Positions 1 to 6,227 of a stretch of DNA of 6,227 bases are shown here, piece by piece (positions within the stretch are counted from its first letter, which is position 1; every line of letters starts with the position of its first letter). The position numbers and the translations under genes were made by a program. The notes beneath the pieces are model-generated. The model searched no databases. It had not been told where the DNA came from and was given only the letters and a program-made list of their open reading frames with translations. The DNA lies in the NCBI GenBank assembly GCA_016199325.1, contig JACQGW010000419.1:1-6227 (forward strand), read 5' to 3'. This DNA is from Chloroflexota bacterium (GTDB lineage Bacteria > Chloroflexota > Dehalococcoidia > JACQGW01).

Positions 1-2300
<2,300 letters not shown>

Positions 2301-2715
2301 GGGTGGAGTTCCTTTCCAGTGTCCAGGGTGAAGCGCCGAACGGACCCGCGGAGGACGACGGGTGGTGGACTGTGGTTGGGTGCCTGAGGTCTCGCTCGGC
2401 AATGGTGCAAGCAGACAAAGCGAGGGAATGGCTGGCCGGGCACGGCCGGATCGGGGACGCGCCGGCGCGCGCCCTGAGAATCCGGACGGAGAGCGGCGGC
2501 GTGTACGCTCATCGGCGCATCGCTAGCAGGATCGCGACTCCCATGCTGGCGGGCGTCGGTCCGCCAGAGTTCTGGTCGCCAATTCAGGCCGCGAAAGGCG
2601 CAAGCATCAACCACGACATGCCTGCCGTCCGGCGGCGCATGCCCGCGGCCGATCTCGACCGCAAGCGCCAGTCGCACTGTCGGCGATGGGCAGGCGACCG
2701 ACCGCAAGACGACCT
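2301..2715 (-). other. Long gene-free ppdK leader, unexplained
   Basis: About 415 bases downstream of the -10 box at 2716-2721 and upstream of ppdK hold no recognisable gene. One minus-strand frame stays open (2707-2297, TTG start), but its product is Pro/Arg/Ala-rich, resembles no family I know and runs past the ppdK start. The RNA would be structured: for example a 7-bp stem CTGGCGG/CCGCCAG (2561-2567 with 2546-2552, 8-nt loop). A 10-bp direct repeat occurs at 2699-2708 and 2656-2665. I looked for hallmark motifs of RNase P RNA, tmRNA, SRP RNA, T-box, cobalamin and c-di-GMP elements and found none. It could be an unrecognised regulatory leader, a separate small RNA, or remnant sequence. Confidence 0.4.
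2310..2317 (-). promoter_or_regulatory. Ribosome binding site of ppdK
   Basis: On the minus strand GGAAAGGA lies 9 nt before the ATG at 2300. It supports that start over the in-frame ATG six codons later, which has only a weak purine stretch before it. Confidence 0.55.
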
Positions 2716-2736
2716 ATTATATCACCTCGGTGCGTA

Positions 2737-2744
<8 letters not shown>
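2716..2744 (-). promoter_or_regulatory. Promoter for ppdK, extended -10 type
   Basis: The minus strand reads TGATATAAT at 2724-2716, a perfect extended -10 in otherwise GC-rich DNA. A weak -35 candidate, TGGAAT (2744-2739, 3 of 6 matches to TTGACA), sits 17 bp upstream and overlaps the last two codons and the first stop-codon base of glmS. Transcription would start near 2709. This separates ppdK from glmS as its own unit, although readthrough is possible because no terminator is visible between them. Confidence 0.65.
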
Positions 2745-4581
<1,837 letters not shown>

Positions 4582-4587
4582 CTTCGT

Positions 4588-4592
4588 CCTCC
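4588..4592 (-). promoter_or_regulatory. Ribosome binding site of glmS
   Basis: GGAGG on the minus strand, 6 nt before the ATG at 4581. It decides the start in favour of MCGIVGY. It lies only 6 nt downstream of the 18-bp hairpin at 4599-4654, so folding of that hairpin sets how exposed the site is. Confidence 0.85.
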
Positions 4593-4598
4593 ATCGCC

Positions 4599-4654
4599 GA
4601 GTAATGAGTGATGGGTCATGCGTCATGAGCTTCCGAACCCATCACTCATTACTC
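4599..4654 (-). repeat. 18-bp perfect inverted repeat, hairpin in the glmS leader
   Basis: The arm at 4599-4616 is the exact reverse complement of 4637-4654, with a 20-nt loop (4617-4636). Both arms are built from 7-bp units: GAGTAAT and GAGTGAT followed by GGGT, mirrored on the other side. On the minus-strand transcript it lies between the DUF512 stop codon and the glmS Shine-Dalgarno. No T-run follows the stem in the direction of transcription, so it does not look like an intrinsic terminator. Possible roles are RNA processing or stabilisation between the two cistrons, translational control of glmS, or simply a repeat element; the sequence does not decide between them. Confidence 0.85.
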
Positions 4655-4682
4655 ATCACTCATTACTCATCACTCGTTACTC
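4641..4682 (-). repeat. Tandem heptad array, six 7-bp units
   Basis: Six back-to-back 7-bp units read on the minus strand as GAGTAAC, then alternating GAGTGAT and GAGTAAT, with no spacer. The first unit (4682-4676) contains the last Glu codon and the TAA stop of the DUF512 gene. The last two units form one arm of the glmS-leader hairpin. The opposite side of the spacer (4599-4626) continues in 7-bp units in inverted orientation, including GCGTCAT. The 14-nt centre (4627-4640) keeps the 7-bp phase. Heptanucleotide arrays of this kind are known from cyanobacterial and other intergenic regions, usually with no assigned function. Confidence 0.9.
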
Positions 4683-5993
4683 GACAAGTTGGCCTGGGTG
4701 ATCCAGGAATAGAACGGAGCAGGTCAGGTCGCGTTTCAGATCGGCGGGCGTGACGTCGTCGAGAAAGCGATCGCCGGGGCGGTCGAGCATCGTGCGTGGC
4801 AACACGAGACAGTCGGGCCGGGCGCGGCCGTCGAGGGCGGCGCGTACGTCACCGGCGGTGAGGAGACCCGAAACTGTCACTGTTGCTCCAAAGAAGCGGT
4901 TCTCGACCGGCAGGAGCTCGACGTCCGCATCGGCGGCGGCGCGCAATGCGTCGACCATCGGGCGCAGCAGCGGCGCGATCAGCGTGCCGCACAGAAGCAG
5001 CACCCTGCCGCCGACCCGCAGACGGCGAACGCGATCCAACCGCCGGGCGGCCTTACGCCAATGGTCAAGCAAAACGCGTACCATCCCGACGCCGTTCTCA
5101 TATTGCGGGAAGCCGTCGTAGCCGGTGCCCCCCGGCACCGGCTGCCCGGCCATCAGGTAGAACTCATCGCTGGCGTAGACCAGCGTGCGGCCGAGCTCAC
5201 GGCGGAACCGCCGCTGGTGTGGCTGGAGCTGTCGGAGAACGGCCCTGCCCTCGTCGGGCCTGAACAGGCGGAGCGGTACGATGCTCCGGTACTGTCCGTG
5301 GCGCGGCGTCAGCCCGACCGGCACGACGGCGATCGACCGGACGGCCGGCTGGATCGCCGCCAGATCGGCGATGGTCCGATCGAGATGGGCGCCGTCGTTC
5401 AGCTCCGGGCAAAGTACGACCTGAGTGTGGACCTGAATGCCGAGCGACGCCAGCCGGCGGATCTGCGCGACGACGTCGGGCGCGCGAGCGTTTCCGAGCA
5501 TGGTCCGGTGCAGGTCCGGCTCGGTTGCGTGGACCGAGACGTACAGGGGGCTCAGCCGCTGCTCGGCCAGCCGGGCCCAATCGGCTTCGACGAGGTTGCT
5601 CAGGGTGATGAAATTGCCGTACAAGAAGCTGTAGCGGAAGTCGTCGTCTTTCACGTACAGGCTCTTTCGCATGCCGCGCGGCAGCCCCTTCAGGAAGCAG
5701 AAGGGGCACTTGTTGGCGCAGGTCCGAATGCCGTCGCCGGTCGGCGCCTCGAAGGTCAGGCCGAGCCGGTCGTCGCCGTCCAGGCCGGGGCTCAGGCGGA
5801 CCGTCTGGCCGGCGCGCTCGACCACGAGGTCGGCCACCCCCTCGGCGGCGTGGAACTGGTAGTCGACGACGTCGCGGACCGGCCGGCCGTTGACGGCGAT
5901 CAACCGGTCGCCGGGCTGGATGCCGAGCCGTGCCAGCGCGTCGTCGGGCGCCGTGACGATGACGACGCCTTCGCGATTGGGCGTGGTTTCCAT
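4677..5993 (-). CDS. DUF512 family protein: PDZ-like domain plus radical-SAM-type FeS motif
   Basis: Product of 438 residues. Residues 1-70 look like a PDZ-like domain (LGIQPGDRLIAVNGRPVRDVVDY at about 23-45 is the typical ligand-groove and turn region). The central part carries C92-x3-C96-x2-C99 in RTCANKCPFCF, the CxxxCxxC pattern that binds a radical-SAM 4Fe-4S cluster, followed by DDDFRYSFLYGNFITLSN (117-134) and YVSVHATEPD (151-160). The C-terminal DUF512 part (about 230-438) shows YASDEFYLMAGQPVP, YENGVGM, CGTLIAP, NRFFGATVTVSGLLT and LPRTML. This arrangement matches the family annotated as putative FeS-containing oxidoreductase (TIGR03279/DUF512), known from cyanobacteria, clostridia and others. 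No substrate is established, and I assign none. No signal peptide or membrane segment is visible, so it is probably cytoplasmic. The ATG at 5993 is the only reasonable start, but no convincing Shine-Dalgarno precedes it. The first gene of a probable two-gene unit with glmS. Confidence 0.93.
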   Translation of the reverse strand: METTPNREGVVIVTAPDDALARLGIQPGDRLIAVNGRPVRDVVDYQFHAAEGVADLVVERAGQTVRLSPGLDGDDRLGLTFEAPTGDGIRTCANKCPFCFLKGLPRGMRKSLYVKDDDFRYSFLYGNFITLSNLVEADWARLAEQRLSPLYVSVHATEPDLHRTMLGNARAPDVVAQIRRLASLGIQVHTQVVLCPELNDGAHLDRTIADLAAIQPAVRSIAVVPVGLTPRHGQYRSIVPLRLFRPDEGRAVLRQLQPHQRRFRRELGRTLVYASDEFYLMAGQPVPGGTGYDGFPQYENGVGMVRVLLDHWRKAARRLDRVRRLRVGGRVLLLCGTLIAPLLRPMVDALRAAADADVELLPVENRFFGATVTVSGLLTAGDVRAALDGRARPDCLVLPRTMLDRPGDRFLDDVTPADLKRDLTCSVLFLDHPGQLVE

Positions 5994-6002
5994 AGTGTTT
6001 TT

Positions 6003-6090
6003 GGGTGCTCTCGGGCTGCGATGATGGATGCTACGTCACGCGTCACGCGTCATCCGTTCTCGGGTGCTCTCGGGCTGCGATGATGGATGC
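6003..6090 (-). repeat. Two identical 29-bp direct repeats in the DUF512 leader
   Basis: Bases 6003-6031 and 6062-6090 are identical over 29 bp and offset by 59 bp. The second copy ends right at the expected transcription start (about 6091) of the promoter at 6098-6106. Both copies would therefore be in the 5' leader of the DUF512 mRNA, with a 30-bp spacer that holds the heptads. The perfect identity suggests a recent duplication or a maintained element. Confidence 0.9.
6033..6053. repeat. Three tandem heptads (ACGTCAC, GCGTCAC, GCGTCAT)
   Basis: On the plus strand three 7-bp units follow each other without a gap. The unit GCGTCAT also occurs at 4620-4626 in the glmS leader, and all three fit, or nearly fit, the pattern GNGTNAT seen there. 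The run sits between the two 29-bp repeats. Confidence 0.75.
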
Positions 6091-6097
6091 CAGGGGG

Positions 6098-6106
6098 ATT
6101 ATAGCA
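6098..6106 (-). promoter_or_regulatory. Promoter for the DUF512-glmS unit, extended -10
   Basis: The minus strand reads TGCTATAAT (6106-6098), a perfect extended -10 in GC-rich surroundings, about 105 bases before the DUF512 ATG. No -35 element is recognisable 16-18 bp upstream, as is common for extended -10 promoters. The start of transcription would be near 6091, giving a leader of about 98 nt that contains both 29-bp repeats. Confidence 0.6.
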
Positions 6107-6132
6107 GAGCGGAGCGGCCGAGGGCGGGGAGG

Positions 6133-6216
6133 GCGGGCCCTCACCCCCGTCCCCTCTCCCGCCGAGCGGGAGCGGGCCCTCACCCCCGTCCCCTCTCCCG
6201 CTCGGCGGGAGAGGGG
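6133..6216. repeat. REP-like GC-rich repeat, two copies with hairpins
   Basis: A 30-bp sequence is present at 6133-6162 and again, identical, at 6172-6201. Its core CCCTCACCCCCGTCCCC is of the C-rich type found dispersed between genes in many GC-rich bacteria (from memory, not searched). The second copy ends in a perfect 12-bp hairpin (6190-6201 with 6205-6216, loop TCG). The first copy has only a 7-bp stem (6156-6162 with 6166-6172, loop CGA) before it is replaced by the next copy. No T-run follows on either strand, so a terminator is not supported, though the hairpin could affect the end of a transcript from outside the window. Confidence 0.8.
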
Positions 6217-6227
6217 TGCCCGAAGGG

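Noticed and set aside
2301..2736. tRNA, tmRNA, RNase P RNA or SRP RNA in the ppdK spacer
   Set aside because: None of the hallmark conserved segments could be found on either strand by eye. A covariance-model search would be needed to exclude divergent versions.
4582..4626. Upstream in-frame ATG extending GlmS by 15 residues
   Set aside because: GlmS needs Cys as the first residue after Met removal. The extension is translated repeat sequence, and the good ribosome site serves the ATG at 4581.
4599..4654. Intrinsic terminator after the DUF512 gene
   Set aside because: The stem is strong, but no T-run follows it on the minus strand and the glmS ribosome site comes immediately after.
4582..4676. 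glmS ribozyme or riboswitch
   Set aside because: The spacer is only about 95 nt and consists mostly of heptad repeats. None of the ribozyme core is recognisable.
4641..4682. CRISPR array
   Set aside because: The units are 7 bp and directly tandem with no spacers, which is not CRISPR architecture.
5061..6083. Plus-strand open frame of 340 codons opposite the DUF512 gene
   Set aside because: Antisense shadow of a gene with conserved cysteine and DUF512 motifs, and it runs through the repeat region at 6003-6083.

Overview
The window is GC-rich bacterial chromosome (roughly mid-60s percent GC by eye). It carries three protein-coding genes, all on the minus strand, so transcription runs from high to low coordinates. 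In transcription order they are: a DUF512 family protein with a PDZ-like domain and a radical-SAM-type cysteine motif (5993-4677); glmS, glutamine-fructose-6-phosphate aminotransferase (4581-2737); and the 5' four-fifths of ppdK, pyruvate phosphate dikinase (2300 to the window edge). There are no rRNA or tRNA genes, transposases, CRISPR arrays or phage genes. The gene set, the GC bias and the GC-rich hairpin repeat at 6133-6216 would fit Chloroflexota (for example the Thermomicrobia side). That assignment is an inference from memory of family distributions, not shown by the sequence.

Layout. 6227-5994: a non-coding spacer with a REP-like GC-rich hairpin repeat, then a perfect extended -10 promoter (TGCTATAAT), then a leader with two identical 29-bp direct repeats around a short run of heptads. 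5993-4677: the DUF512 gene. 4676-4582: a short spacer almost filled by 7-bp repeats (pattern GNGTNAT and its complement) that can fold into an 18-bp perfect hairpin ending just before the glmS ribosome binding site. 4581-2737: glmS. 2736-2301: a gene-free spacer whose promoter (TGATATAAT, with a weak -35 that overlaps the glmS stop codon) implies a ppdK leader of about 400 nt. 2300-1: ppdK, cut by the window edge.

How the genes relate. GlmS makes glucosamine-6-phosphate for cell-wall and glycan amino-sugars. PPDK interconverts pyruvate and PEP at the glycolysis/gluconeogenesis junction. The DUF512 protein has no established reaction. DUF512 and glmS are probably one transcript (94-nt spacer with no visible promoter), whereas ppdK has its own promoter. 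I see no previously undescribed defence or mobile system here. The points worth a second look are the heptad-repeat hairpin in the glmS leader, the same heptad in the DUF512 leader, the long unexplained ppdK leader, and a roughly 43-residue insertion in the PPDK barrel domain.
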